From contig JAQISU010000164.1 in assembly GCA_029339505.1 (NCBI GenBank), positions 1 to 64,000 of the forward strand: a DNA stretch of 64,000 nt, written 5' to 3'. This document shows, in pieces, positions 9,158 through 18,000 of the stretch. The position numbers and the translations under genes are program-made. Under the pieces are notes generated by a model, which saw only the letters and a list, made by a program, of their open reading frames with translations, was not told the origin of the DNA and ran no database searches. The stretch is from Unio delphinus (Eukaryota; Mollusca; Bivalvia; Unionida; Unionidae). The first letter of the stretch is position 1; each line of letters begins with the position of its first letter.

Positions 9158-9517
9158 ATGCATCGTCGAGTGAAAAAAGTCACTTTTAAACCTGTGTTAG
9201 TGACAGTACCAGAAGAAGAAGAAGAAAAAAAATCTGTCACCCAGGACAATCAATCTGTTCAAGACAGAACTGTCATGGACATTCCCCCACAAAGACCCTT
9301 TAGAGAAGACACGTATGTGACTATACCCCCTGTAGAGGAGACTATAAGAACATTGCACACTACCTCTAGGAGACGTTTGTTACCCAAACCACGTTGTACA
9401 GTGACTTGTTTATATGCCACTTTGATCGTTTGCCTATGTCTTTTATTCCTGTATTTATCTATTTGGCTTTTATGTATTTTTTGTCTTTCGTGTTGTTCGA
9501 ATTTAAACATGCATTGA
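9158..9517 (+). CDS. single-pass membrane protein with Cys-rich C-terminal segment, 119 aa
   Basis: The first 80 residues are hydrophilic, with a glutamate run and Pro-rich stretches. Residues about 83-113 form a long hydrophobic, cysteine-rich membrane segment (LYATLIVCLCLLFLYL), so it looks tail-anchored. The ATG at 9158 lies one base after the previous stop. An in-frame ATG at 9134 (MPKRCVPK) is an alternative. Role unknown; an envelope or membrane-remodelling function is inference only. Confidence 0.6.
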   Translation: MHRRVKKVTFKPVLVTVPEEEEEKKSVTQDNQSVQDRTVMDIPPQRPFREDTYVTIPPVEETIRTLHTTSRRRLLPKPRCTVTCLYATLIVCLCLLFLYLSIWLLCIFCLSCCSNLNMH

Positions 9518-9539
9518 AATAAACGTGTCTTGAAAAAAG

Positions 9540-9547
9540 TATAAAAA
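9540..9547 (+). promoter_or_regulatory. TATA box for the packaging ATPase
   Basis: TATAAAAA lies 59 nt upstream of the ATPase ATG and 22 nt after the preceding stop, the best-spaced TATA of the core block. Confidence 0.65.
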
Positions 9548-9598
9548 CCTCTTGTCTTGTCTGTTTTTGTGTCAATACTAACATACCACTACACGACT

Positions 9599-10330
9599 AT
9601 GGCTCACTCTACTCTTTCTACTACTCCTTCCTCCTCCACATTCAAAGTCATTGACGAACACTTAGATCAGGCTAGTTGGAAAGCCTTGTATCTTCGTCAT
9701 CCTTTTAACATGTTAATTGCTGGACCGAGCGGTTCAGGCAAAACCGAATTTGTCAAACGTTTGATCGAACATAAACATCATTTGATCGATCGTCCACCTC
9801 AACGCATCGTGTGGTGTTACAAAGAGTGGCAATCGGCATACAGCCTCTTGCAAGAAAGTCAAGGTGATTCCATTGTGTTTGTAGCAGGCATTCCTAAAGA
9901 AGACGAGGGGATCGTGTCTGACCCTAGTCAAACTCATTGGGTTATTTTTGACGACATGTTAGGAGAAGACGAAGAAGAAATTAAACTGTGGTTTACACGT
10001 AAAGGGCATCATCGTAATGCCAGTGTCATTTACATTACGCAAAATTTATTTCAACAAAGTAAAGCCCATCGTACCATTAGTCTCAATGCTCATTACGTGG
10101 TCTTGTTTAAAAGTCCTCGAGATAAATCACAAGTGCAAGTTTTAGCCAAACAGTTAGGAACACCTTGGCTAACTCATGCGTACGATGATGCCACTCAAAC
10201 GCCACACGCCTATTTACTCGTGGATTTAAAACCCACTACCCCTGATTATTTGCGATTTCGTACCGATTTGTTTCACGACTGGTGTCAAGACGGAGGACCT
10301 GTCGTGTACACGTCCTCCTCGTCGACATAA
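9599..10330 (+). CDS. FtsK/HerA-type (A32-like) genome packaging ATPase, 243 aa
   Basis: P-loop ATPase of the DNA-packaging family found in Polintons, virophages and NCLDVs. Walker A is GPSGSGKT at residues 42-49, and Walker B is WVIFDDML at 114-121 with two acidic residues. A conserved RKGHHRNASVIYITQN segment follows, where the Gln/Asn is the usual sensor. It is expected to translocate the genome into preformed capsids. The ATG at 9599 (ACTATGGCTC) is chosen because upstream in-frame starts are non-ATG. The family match is strong. Confidence 0.95.
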   Translation: MAHSTLSTTPSSSTFKVIDEHLDQASWKALYLRHPFNMLIAGPSGSGKTEFVKRLIEHKHHLIDRPPQRIVWCYKEWQSAYSLLQESQGDSIVFVAGIPKEDEGIVSDPSQTHWVIFDDMLGEDEEEIKLWFTRKGHHRNASVIYITQNLFQQSKAHRTISLNAHYVVLFKSPRDKSQVQVLAKQLGTPWLTHAYDDATQTPHAYLLVDLKPTTPDYLRFRTDLFHDWCQDGGPVVYTSSSST

Positions 10331-10353
10331 CACTATGAAGCACTAAAAAAATC

Positions 10354-10360
10354 TATAAAA
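10354..10360 (+). promoter_or_regulatory. TATA box for the basic core gene
   Basis: TATAAAA, 46 nt before the ATG at 10,400 and 23 nt after the ATPase stop. Confidence 0.6.
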
Positions 10361-10399
10361 ACCTTGGGTTACCTTGACCTGGTCTCATACATCGTCAAC

Positions 10400-11299
10400 A
10401 TGACGTCCCTTCAGTCTCATCTTCCCATCAAATTGATTCGTGCCTTGTACGGCATCAGTCGCGAAAAAAATCCACAAAGACGTGCTCACGTCTTAGAAGC
10501 CAGTCTCAAAGAAGTCTTACGATGGTTTACGGTGACAGCACGTCAAATGCTGCAAGGCATCATTCACCTTCCACATCAAACCAAACGCTTTTTTGACAGA
10601 AACAAAGTAGCCTTGACGCAACTGGCCAATCCTCGCATCGACACTCACACCAAAAAGCAAATCATATTGAAACCTGGAGGCAGTGGTTCTCTAGGAGGTG
10701 TCATCATTCGTTCCCTTTTAAAATGGGATCCCAATACTCCCAAAGTCCACCCCAAGAAGAAAACAAAAAAAGCCAAACAAGCCCCTAAGAAAAAGAAGAA
10801 GGGTACCAAGACCAAAGCACAGAAAAAGAAAAGTCCACAGAAAAAAGCGGTCACCCGCAAAAGAGGCACTTCGGCCAGGACACAACCTTACCTTCGTCAA
10901 CCACGACCTGTAAGAAAAGATCTACAAGGACGTTTGGCAGGGACTACGTTGCCAGTAGCCTCAGGGGCTGCCACTTCTCCGTTGCGGGTGATGCCAGCCA
11001 AACCCAATTTGACACCCGTTTTTCCTAATTTGATGAAACATTGGAAATCTGCGTCTCCCAAAACGTCTCCTCCACCGGAGACACCCTCGTCCACCTTAGC
11101 GTCAGTAGCAGCTGCTCATAAAGTACCTGCCCCCAAAGTCAAAGTCCAAGAAAGATCTGGCATGTTAAAGAGTTTACTAGATTTGTCCAAACAAGAACTG
11201 TCCCGATTGAGTCCATTGCGAACTCCTTCACGACGTGTGTTACCTGCCATGAAGTTGATACGACGCAAAGATAATCAGTGGCGACGCATTCCAGTATAA
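10400..11299 (+). CDS. lysine/arginine-rich virion core-type protein, 299 aa
   Basis: An N-terminal helical region (about residues 1-110) is followed by an extreme Lys-rich stretch (KKKTKKAKQAPKKKKKGTK) and a Pro/Ser/Thr-rich C-terminal half ending in a basic tail. Such composition is typical of DNA-condensing core proteins of adenovirus-like particles, and its place in the morphogenesis block fits that. No enzymatic motif is seen. DNA condensation is inference from composition and context. Confidence 0.75.
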   Translation: MTSLQSHLPIKLIRALYGISREKNPQRRAHVLEASLKEVLRWFTVTARQMLQGIIHLPHQTKRFFDRNKVALTQLANPRIDTHTKKQIILKPGGSGSLGGVIIRSLLKWDPNTPKVHPKKKTKKAKQAPKKKKKGTKTKAQKKKSPQKKAVTRKRGTSARTQPYLRQPRPVRKDLQGRLAGTTLPVASGAATSPLRVMPAKPNLTPVFPNLMKHWKSASPKTSPPPETPSSTLASVAAAHKVPAPKVKVQERSGMLKSLLDLSKQELSRLSPLRTPSRRVLPAMKLIRRKDNQWRRIPV

Positions 11300-11302
11300 A
11301 AA
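11295..11302 (+). promoter_or_regulatory. TATA box for the 11,365 gene
   Basis: TATAAAAA directly at the stop of the previous gene, 70 nt before the chosen ATG. Confidence 0.5.
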
Positions 11303-11364
11303 TATGACTTGAAAACCACGATGTCAATCAGTATTTTTTCTGTACCACTGATGAACACTCAAGG

Positions 11365-11586
11365 ATGCCTCCTCAAAAACGTGCACACCATCACCCTCGA
11401 CGTTCTACCGTCCAAAAAGGAAAAGGAACAAGACAATCTCGTCATCTCACCAAAAGCTTTAAAACCAAACATCAACGTCCTTCCCTCCAAAGACGTAGAC
11501 CTTTAAAGAAAAAGAAAAGACACCAAAAAGGAGGATCCTTTGACAATTTTGGGAAACACATTGTTACCTTTTTGACAAAGCGCTAG
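11365..11586 (+). CDS. small basic core peptide, 73 aa (paralogue 1)
   Basis: Almost entirely Arg/Lys/His with a short hydrophobic end (FGKHIVTFLTKR). It shares the pattern of a basic block, a RHQKGG-type glycine pair and a hydrophobic tail with the next two genes, so I read the three as a tandem paralogue family. A precursor of a DNA-condensing minor core peptide (adenovirus pX-like) is the best guess. An upstream ATG at 11,321 opens a different frame of 62 codons without such features. Confidence 0.6.
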   Translation: MPPQKRAHHHPRRSTVQKGKGTRQSRHLTKSFKTKHQRPSLQRRRPLKKKKRHQKGGSFDNFGKHIVTFLTKR

Positions 11587-11663
11587 TTCCCAAAAAAAGT
11601 AAATAAAAGAGAGTGTATACCAAGTCATTGACACTAGTGGTATTGTGAAACGAACAAGCAAAG

Positions 11664-11939
11664 ATGTCACCTCGCAGAAAACATTTTTCTACACTCCACA
11701 AAGGAAAGAAAAGGAAAGGACGTTTAGCCAAACATCGACACGTTCTTCGTCAAAGGACACAAAAGAAAATACCCAAACGTCAAAAGAAAAAGAGAAGTCA
11801 CCAAAGAGGAGGCATATTTACTGGTTTTATTAAAGGTATGCAGAAACTAGACAAAGCAGCTAATAACCGAACTGGTATCTTTAGCCCTGCTTTTGAGGAT
11901 TTAGCGAAGCATGCCGTTACCTTTTGGAGAAGCCAATAG
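11664..11939 (+). CDS. small basic core peptide, 91 aa (paralogue 2)
   Basis: The N-terminus MSPRRKHFSTLHKGKKRKG and the internal LAKHRHVLRQ and RQKKK-RGG motifs are shared with the next gene. Its leader (GAAACGAACAAGCAAAG directly before ATG) is also near-identical to the leader of the gene at 12,011, so promoter and coding sequence were duplicated together. The hydrophobic stretch after the Gly-Gly pair (IFTGFIKGM) may become a membrane-active peptide after cleavage by the element's protease (inference). Confidence 0.7.
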   Translation: MSPRRKHFSTLHKGKKRKGRLAKHRHVLRQRTQKKIPKRQKKKRSHQRGGIFTGFIKGMQKLDKAANNRTGIFSPAFEDLAKHAVTFWRSQ

Positions 11940-12010
11940 GAAAAAGAAGATAAAAGAGGGTGTGTACCAAGTCTTTGACATCAGTGTATTTCTGAAACGA
12001 ACAAGCAAAG

Positions 12011-12442
12011 ATGTCACCTCGCAAAAAACATTCTTATTCACCCCACAAAGGAAAGAAAAGGAAAGGACTACCTCCTCGTTTAGCCAAACACGGAGACGTG
12101 TTGTCCGTCCTGTCCAAAGCCTCTCCGTCCATGCGAAAACAAATCATTAAAACAGCCTCCAAAGATGTCATCGATACCGTGTGTGAATGTTGTTTGAATG
12201 TTTTGAAAGGCACGATACCTTTGTCTCCACACAAGAAAAAATGCTTATCCAAACATCGACACGTTCTTCGTCAAATGGTTCAAAAGAAAATATCCGTCCG
12301 TCAAAAGAAAAAGATGTTGGTGCAACGCGGAGGATTTTTACCCTTTCTTGCTCCTTTGTTGACAGGCATAATACCAGGTTTGCTACAAGGGGTGACCCAA
12401 GGGATATCCCAAGGGTTTAACCAAGGGATGGGTAGAAGATAA
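12011..12442 (+). CDS. core/membrane-active precursor, 143 aa (paralogue 3)
   Basis: It shares the basic N-terminus with the preceding gene, then carries an inserted helical region with conserved Cys residues (VCECCLNVLKGTIPLS), a second LSKHRHVLRQ block and QRGG. It ends in a Gly/Leu-rich amphipathic tail (FLPFLAPLLTGIIPGLLQG). This layout recurs in Polinton and related animal elements. A C-terminal membrane-active peptide released after GG is plausible from the resemblance to known protease sites. The preceding TATA-like GATAAAAGAG is 60 nt upstream. Confidence 0.75.
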   Translation: MSPRKKHSYSPHKGKKRKGLPPRLAKHGDVLSVLSKASPSMRKQIIKTASKDVIDTVCECCLNVLKGTIPLSPHKKKCLSKHRHVLRQMVQKKISVRQKKKMLVQRGGFLPFLAPLLTGIIPGLLQGVTQGISQGFNQGMGRR

Positions 12443-12490
12443 AAGGACACTATGGAGCACCACAATCTCAGACATAACCTTTGAAAGCCC

Positions 12491-13156
12491 ATGGAAGGAC
12501 GAAAACTAACTTTGGTTCCTTACAAACGATGGATGGAATACCATCATTGGCAAGAACAACGATCCCCCCATTTACCACCCAATCCCAATTTGGCTGAGAT
12601 GTCGCAATTACAACACGAATTGCAATCCTTGATCCATCGCCACGATTTATCCGAAACCGAAAAATCACAAAAGTACGGTCAACTCTTGAAACGGCTACAA
12701 CTCTTTCATCAGAAAGCTGTGGAACAAACAGCTCAACCCGGCACCCTCACCCTCACCCTCTACAGTAGTTAAAACAGACGTTACCCCACCATTACCCAAG
12801 GAAGAAGAACCCCATGATCTCTTTCAAACACCTACTGCTACTCCCATTCCGAGTAAGATTGCTGCTTCCTTGTTGACCCCTTCCCCCACTCCCCCACGAG
12901 AAGAACTCAAAACTTGGGTTAAAAAGATGATGGCTACTCCTTCTTCGACAGATGTGAAAAAGATGTGAAAAAGAAAGAAAGGAAACCAGAAGTGAGAAAA
13001 GAAAAGAAGGCCAAAGAAGCTATCCCATTACCTCCGCCACCACCATTACCCTCGACGTCATCTCCTGTGGCACATCGGACACGTAAAACCGTTTCCAAAC
13101 AACCCACATTTCGTCCCACCCAAAGCAATATCCTCGAAGAGTGGGTTCCTTATTAA
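12491..13156 (+). pseudogene. broken virion-associated gene (two frame disruptions)
   Basis: Reading starts at the ATG at 12,491 and stays open to 12,772 (93 codons, helical and charged). Coding-like Pro/Ser/Lys-rich sequence then continues in the +1 frame from about 12,710 to a stop near 12,970, and in a third frame from 12,965 to 13,156. The second break is explained by an exact 11-bp tandem duplication, GATGTGAAAAA at 12,951-12,961 and 12,962-12,972. The first break has no obvious cause. The combined span would fit a single gene of about 220 codons between the core and integrase genes. Function unknown. No slippery heptamer is present, so frameshift decoding is unlikely. Confidence 0.6.
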
Positions 13157-13164
13157 CAAAAACC

Positions 13165-14277
13165 ATGGAGAAGGTCTTAGCCAGCATTTACTACGATCCA
13201 GCTCACCCTGCAGGTTACGGAGGCATTCAGAAATTGTATCGTGCTGCCAAAACTCGCCTGAAAAAGCTCCGTTTACCAGCAGTACAACGATGGTTACAAG
13301 AACAAGCGACGTACACTTTACACAAACCCATTCGACGAAAATTTCACAGAAGTCGCACTCAAGTGGAAGGCATCGATCATCAATGGCAAGCCGATTTAGC
13401 TGATGTCTCTCATTTAGCCACCTACAATCGTGGCTACAAATATTTGTTTTGTGTCATCGACGTCTTTTCTAAATTTGCCTGGGTCGTACCATTGACATCC
13501 AAATCGAGCGGAGAGTTAGTACGAGCTTTGCAACTGGTGTTGAAACAAAGTGGTCGTCACCCTCTTCGATGGCAAACCGACAAAGGCACCGAATTTCTGA
13601 ACCAAGCTTTCCAACGAGAATTAAAAAAACGTGACATTCATTTTTTCACCACCGAAAATCCTGAAACCAAAGCCAGTATCGTGGAACGTTTTCAACGTAC
13701 CTTGAAAGAACGCATGTGGAAATATTTTACGCATCAACACACTCTCAAGTACATCGACGTCTTACCACACTTAGTCCAAGCCTACAATCAATCTTACCAT
13801 AGAAGCATTGGACGTGCCCCACAAGAGGTGACACCTGACAACGAAGTGACTGTTTTTGAGCGTCTGTTTGGTACGTCCCGGACGAGGGCTGTCCCCAAGA
13901 AAGGTAGAGAAGTGTTAACCCCGGGAGATTGGGTACGCATTGGCAAAACCAAACGCACTTTCGACAAAGGTTACTTACCCAACTGGACCACCGAATTGTT
14001 TCGTGTTACTGGACGAGTGCGCGATCGTCATCCTACCGTCTATAAATTGGAAGACATGAACGGAGAAGTATTAAAAGGAACATTTTACTTGCCTGAGTTA
14101 CAACGTGTTACCAAAAAAGAAGACGACGTGTACGACATTGAAAGCATTCTCGAACGAAGAACCCGTAAAGTAGGAAAACGTCGTGTCAAAGAAGTCAAAG
14201 TACGTTGGAAAGGATATCCTCCTAGTTTTGATTCTTGGATTGACGCTTCGCAAGTCATCGACTATAAAAAGAAGTGA
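13165..14277 (+). CDS. retroviral-type integrase with C-terminal chromodomain, 370 aa
   Basis: Catalyses insertion of the linear element; the 6-bp target duplication is its product. The rve core has D77 (WQADLAD), D139 (QTDKGTEF) and E174 (SIVERF), giving the D,D-35-E spacing. The N-terminal 60 residues are the usual helical DNA-binding part. Residues about 310-370 form a chromodomain (VYDIESILERR...VRWKGYP...DSWI), which in such integrases directs insertion to marked chromatin. The ATG at 13,165 (ACCATGGAG) is preferred over an upstream GTG. Frame intact. Confidence 0.95.
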   Translation: MEKVLASIYYDPAHPAGYGGIQKLYRAAKTRLKKLRLPAVQRWLQEQATYTLHKPIRRKFHRSRTQVEGIDHQWQADLADVSHLATYNRGYKYLFCVIDVFSKFAWVVPLTSKSSGELVRALQLVLKQSGRHPLRWQTDKGTEFLNQAFQRELKKRDIHFFTTENPETKASIVERFQRTLKERMWKYFTHQHTLKYIDVLPHLVQAYNQSYHRSIGRAPQEVTPDNEVTVFERLFGTSRTRAVPKKGREVLTPGDWVRIGKTKRTFDKGYLPNWTTELFRVTGRVRDRHPTVYKLEDMNGEVLKGTFYLPELQRVTKKEDDVYDIESILERRTRKVGKRRVKEVKVRWKGYPPSFDSWIDASQVIDYKKK

Positions 14278-14282
14278 CCATC

Positions 14283-14717
14283 ATGCCCTTCAATACAGCT
14301 TCAGCAACCACAGTGACTACTCCTTCACCCACGTCATCTCTACCCACGTCATCTCTGCAAGATTTACAAAAGCAACCCTTGTGGGTGTGGTGTGGAGAAC
14401 GTGTCCCTAAAACGCAAATCGTTTTTTTCTGTCAAATCTTTGTGGTATATTGTGTCATTGGTGCAGCCATTGCTAATTTGAGTTTGCAACAAGGAGACAA
14501 ACAATTGTGGACCATTTTACTCAGCAGTTGCATCGGGTATCTTCTTCCCAATCCTTCCCTGAAATACTCTTACAACGGGAACAACAGTAACAATATTGGG
14601 AGTCTGGCGGCCAACGTTAGTCCTTCTCCTGACAGTCACCCTTCCAATCACAATCCTCTTTTAGATACTCCTTTAACCTCGAGTGACTCCTCGGACAGAA
14701 GAACATTGGAAATATGA
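14283..14717 (+). CDS. two-helix membrane protein, 144 aa
   Basis: Two hydrophobic segments at residues 46-66 (IVFFCQIFVVYCVIGAA) and 74-89 (LWTILLSSCIGYLLP) are separated by a short polar loop. The flanks are Ser/Thr/Pro/Asn-rich. Similar short two-helix proteins sit between integrase and penton genes in other Polintons as far as I recall; their function is not established. Its last 4 bases overlap the penton ATG. Confidence 0.7.
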   Translation: MPFNTASATTVTTPSPTSSLPTSSLQDLQKQPLWVWCGERVPKTQIVFFCQIFVVYCVIGAAIANLSLQQGDKQLWTILLSSCIGYLLPNPSLKYSYNGNNSNNIGSLAANVSPSPDSHPSNHNPLLDTPLTSSDSSDRRTLEI

Positions 14718-15643
14718 ACAACACTATTAACCAATTTTACTTAACGTTACCCAGTGACAGTTCCATGGAGGTGTTTCCTAACAACACATTGTGTTGTTAC
14801 ATGTCTAAATTACCTCAAGCCATGCATTTGGATCAAGATGATCACTGGGAAGCAGCTTTAGTGGAAATAATACACCCGACACAAATCAAAAACATTGTCG
14901 AAAATCAAAACTTTTTCACAGTTGAAGTGTACGACAAGCAATTGCAACAAGCCTTAGATGAACGAGGCATCACTGGCATTGACAACAAGAAATCAGATGG
15001 ACCCGCAACTAAACAACTGTCCACTCATGTGTTGACCATTCCTGCAGGCTACTATTTTAGCGGTCAACATTTAGTGACTACGATTGCAAGCAGGTTCAAT
15101 GTTGTGTTTGGTAAACCCCTGGACAAAATCAGAGAAAGTGTTACCTTTGAGTACATTAAAGCGGCTCGCCGCTTCATGATCAAATTTTCAGAGAAGAAAA
15201 TAATAGCCATTACCTTTTGTCCTGAATTGTTTGATATCTTAGGTGGAGACCTCAAGATGCTCCCGAACAAAAAAGAAATACCAGGCATAGCCAGTAACTT
15301 GGATTTTACCAAATATTTTCGATCCCCTGTAGAAATGAACCAAGGACTCAATTTGATGTTTGTGTACTCCGATGTGGTGGAGTACAACGTGGTAGGACAC
15401 ACCTCTGTACCGTTACTGCGTGTCATTCCTTTCAAAGTGGATACCACTACCGCTGAAGAAGAAGGTGGAAATACCTATCACGTTCACCGCGAATTTGTAC
15501 ATCCTCATTATTTACCCGTCAGTAAGTCGTATTTCGACAGTGTCAACATTACTATAAAAGGAGAACTAGGTCAAAATATTCCATTTACCAAAGGGAAAGT
15601 CACAGTGAAACTCCATTTTCAAAAACGATTCTCCAACAACTGA
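14714..15643 (+). CDS. minor capsid (penton, single jelly-roll) protein, 309 aa
   Basis: The start MNNTINQFYLTLPSDSSMEVFPNNT and the following HWEAALVEIIHPTQ match the pattern of Polinton penton proteins, which form the five-fold vertices beside the double-jelly-roll major capsid protein. It is rich in beta-strand-like segments and has no membrane helix. It lies in the usual order penton, pVI-like, major capsid protein. Confidence 0.88.
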   Translation: MNNTINQFYLTLPSDSSMEVFPNNTLCCYMSKLPQAMHLDQDDHWEAALVEIIHPTQIKNIVENQNFFTVEVYDKQLQQALDERGITGIDNKKSDGPATKQLSTHVLTIPAGYYFSGQHLVTTIASRFNVVFGKPLDKIRESVTFEYIKAARRFMIKFSEKKIIAITFCPELFDILGGDLKMLPNKKEIPGIASNLDFTKYFRSPVEMNQGLNLMFVYSDVVEYNVVGHTSVPLLRVIPFKVDTTTAEEEGGNTYHVHREFVHPHYLPVSKSYFDSVNITIKGELGQNIPFTKGKVTVKLHFQKRFSNN

Positions 15644-15650
15644 AAAAGTG

Positions 15651-16091
15651 ATGTATCCTGTGTACCAAGGAGTCACTCGACAACGAGGACATGGTTTAGG
15701 AGATATGTTTAAATCAGCCTTTCGTTCCGTAGTCCCTGTTTTAAAACCAATGGTGACACGAGGATTGCACACCTTAAAAGATGCCGCATTGACTCACGGC
15801 AAAGATTTTCTTTACAATGTTCTCATTGACAAACAAAACCCAAAAGAAGCTTTTTTGAGAGCAGGCAAAAATACCTTGCTTCAAACGGGTAAAGAGCTTT
15901 TGGGTCGACGAGAAAGTCCTATAAATGCTCTGAACGGTACCACGTCTGACATTCCTACTTCCCTGACGACACAGCAAGGACAAGGTAGAAAGCGTCGACG
16001 AAGACACCCTTTCAAAAGTCTCCGTACCTCAAAAGTTCGAAAGACAAAGAAAAAAAGAACCGCTCGAGACTTAGACATTTTTGATTATTAA
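15651..16091 (+). CDS. pVI/pX-like virion protein, 146 aa
   Basis: A Gly-rich start (RQRGHGLGDMFKSAF) leads into an amphipathic helical region (VVPVLKPMVTRGLHTLKDAA) and a strongly basic C-terminus (RKRRRRHPFKSL). Position directly before the major capsid gene and this layout suggest a cement or endosome-lytic protein matured by the adenain-like protease. Element 2 has a counterpart in the same place (61,795-62,229) with the same GDGLG start pattern. The ATG at 15,651 is used. Confidence 0.7.
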   Translation: MYPVYQGVTRQRGHGLGDMFKSAFRSVVPVLKPMVTRGLHTLKDAALTHGKDFLYNVLIDKQNPKEAFLRAGKNTLLQTGKELLGRRESPINALNGTTSDIPTSLTTQQGQGRKRRRRHPFKSLRTSKVRKTKKKRTARDLDIFDY

Positions 16092-16119
16092 AAGTGAAGA
16101 AAAAAAACCTAAAGAAAAA

Positions 16120-17460
16120 ATGATGCACCAAGAATCTTTTGCCTGTTCCAAGTCGGAACTGGATCTCTTTGCCATGCCACCCACGATGATGACCATGCAA
16201 GAAGCTCAATGGGTCGAATTTCATCCCGTCTCCTCTTTGACGGATTCAGCTCCCATCGAGTTTGAAATCAAAGGACAACCCGAAGATTACATCGATCTCA
16301 ACAACAGTTACTTGTATTTGAAAGTGAAAGTAAGCAAAACAGACAACACCAATCCAGGAGCCAATGATAGAGTAGCTCCTGTCAACAATTTCATGCATTC
16401 CTTGTTCAGCGATGTGGATTTGTACATGAATAACAAACTGATCAGCAGTAGCATGGATACTTACCCTTACCGAGCGTACCTCGAAAATCTCTTGACGTAC
16501 GGAAAAGAAGCCAAGAACACTCATCTAGATGCTTGCGTGGTATGGAAACCTGACACTGCAGATAAGTTTAACGACACAGCCTTGCCCGTAGCAGCAGCTG
16601 CTGATGGCAGCGCTCCTGCCGATCCTCACAATGAAGGTTTTAACGAGCGTCGAAAGAAAATTTTGCAAGGACGTAGTTTAGAACTGTTCGATCGTTTGCA
16701 TTTGGACATGTGGTTTCAAGAGAAGTATTTGCTGAACGGAGTAGATATTCGCTTGAGACTGAATCGAAGTAGTACTGCTTTCCATTTGATGGCTCATGCC
16801 AACGAATACAAAACCATTATCCAAGAAGCCAGGTTATACGTACGTCGCGTGGAAGTGTTACCTAAAGTGGGAAATGATATCAGTCACACTTTGAGCAGAA
16901 CGACAGCCAAGTATCCGATACGACGCGTGGAAGTCAAAACTTTCACCATTGCCGCTGGACTCCGATCTAAGATCGAAGATCATCTGTTCCAAGGACAGTT
17001 ACCCAAACGTTTATTCATTGGTATCGTCAGCAATGCAGCCCTCAATGGTGCCCACGATGAAAATCCTTTCCAGTTTAAGCACTGCAGAGTATCCAAAATT
17101 GAAGTCAGTCGCGATGGCAAAACTTTGTGTACCAGACCCTTCGAACCCGACTTTGGCGAACAGAAAAATTACTTGAGGTCGTACTTGTCGCTGTACGAAG
17201 CCACAGGACAGTTAGGAACCAACACCAGTCACGGTATTTCCTACGACGACTATGCAAGAGGTTACACGTTGTGGGCTTTTGATTTCACTCCAGACCAAGG
17301 CAGCGACGAGGGACATTTCCACCCTATAAAATCTGGGCAACTGCGTGTGGAACTTCAGTTTGCAGCACCTCTTCCCGAAACGGTGAATATCATTCTGTAT
17401 GCTGAATTCGATAATACCATAGAAATTAACAGTTTGAGAGAAGTCATTCTAGACTATTAG
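16120..17460 (+). CDS. major capsid protein (double jelly-roll), 446 aa
   Basis: Polinton/adintovirus hexon-type capsid protein. Conserved features include the N-terminal WVEFHPVSSLTDSAPIEFEI, DYIDLNNSYLYLKVKV, NNFMHSLFSDVDLYMNNK and TYPYRAYLENLLTYG blocks, where the last is a strong family signature. Length agrees with family members. The ATG at 16,120 (AAAATGATGC) is chosen; in-frame sequence upstream lacks an ATG. The frame is intact. Confidence 0.95.
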   Translation: MMHQESFACSKSELDLFAMPPTMMTMQEAQWVEFHPVSSLTDSAPIEFEIKGQPEDYIDLNNSYLYLKVKVSKTDNTNPGANDRVAPVNNFMHSLFSDVDLYMNNKLISSSMDTYPYRAYLENLLTYGKEAKNTHLDACVVWKPDTADKFNDTALPVAAAADGSAPADPHNEGFNERRKKILQGRSLELFDRLHLDMWFQEKYLLNGVDIRLRLNRSSTAFHLMAHANEYKTIIQEARLYVRRVEVLPKVGNDISHTLSRTTAKYPIRRVEVKTFTIAAGLRSKIEDHLFQGQLPKRLFIGIVSNAALNGAHDENPFQFKHCRVSKIEVSRDGKTLCTRPFEPDFGEQKNYLRSYLSLYEATGQLGTNTSHGISYDDYARGYTLWAFDFTPDQGSDEGHFHPIKSGQLRVELQFAAPLPETVNIILYAEFDNTIEINSLREVILDY

Positions 17461-17465
17461 ACATT

Positions 17466-17963
17466 ATGGAAGGCCCTTGTCCTTCTTTGAATAGTGGAGA
17501 ATCCATGGAATGGGAGGTTACAGAAAAAGCAGAACCCCAAGACCAAAAAGAAGAAGTAGTGATCATGCAATCCAGATGGCCAGAACAGGAACAACAGTTA
17601 GTGGCTTGTTTTGCACAACACTTGGAAGATAAAATGAGGGATCTGATTAAAAAAGATTGTTATGGATGTCAAATCGATCATCCCAGTCAAATTCAACACG
17701 ATAAATGTATGATGATGAGTCAAGAAGAAAAATTGGACAATTATCTGAACGAAGCTTGGAGTCTCATCTCCGAAGAAGACGTGTTACTTCAGTGGTATAA
17801 AGGCTTACGTGATCATTCCTCTCCTCCATTGTTTGCTCGAGAAATCGATCGCATCAAAGCTCTCTTGGCCAAAAGTGAAGAGACGAAGCAAACCATCAGT
17901 TACTTGTCAGACCGTTTCAAACAAAAAGTCTGGATTGAATTGATGACTTATCATCACCTGTGA
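17466..17963 (+). CDS. conserved Polinton accessory protein with Cys/His motif, 165 aa
   Basis: It begins 5 bp after the capsid stop and precedes the protease gene. The centre contains DCYGCQIDHPSQIQHDKCMM, a compact Cys/His cluster that may bind zinc. The rest is charged and helical. I recall similar CYGC-IDHPSQ proteins next to the protease in other Polinton-class elements, but no function is known. Confidence 0.65.
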   Translation: MEGPCPSLNSGESMEWEVTEKAEPQDQKEEVVIMQSRWPEQEQQLVACFAQHLEDKMRDLIKKDCYGCQIDHPSQIQHDKCMMMSQEEKLDNYLNEAWSLISEEDVLLQWYKGLRDHSSPPLFAREIDRIKALLAKSEETKQTISYLSDRFKQKVWIELMTYHHL

Positions 17964-18000
17964 AGAAAGGAGAGAAAAACACAAGGCTACACAACAAAAA

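Noticed and set aside
12491..13156. Another frameshift-decoded gene
   Set aside because: No slippery heptamer at either frame change, and one change is an exact 11-bp duplication.
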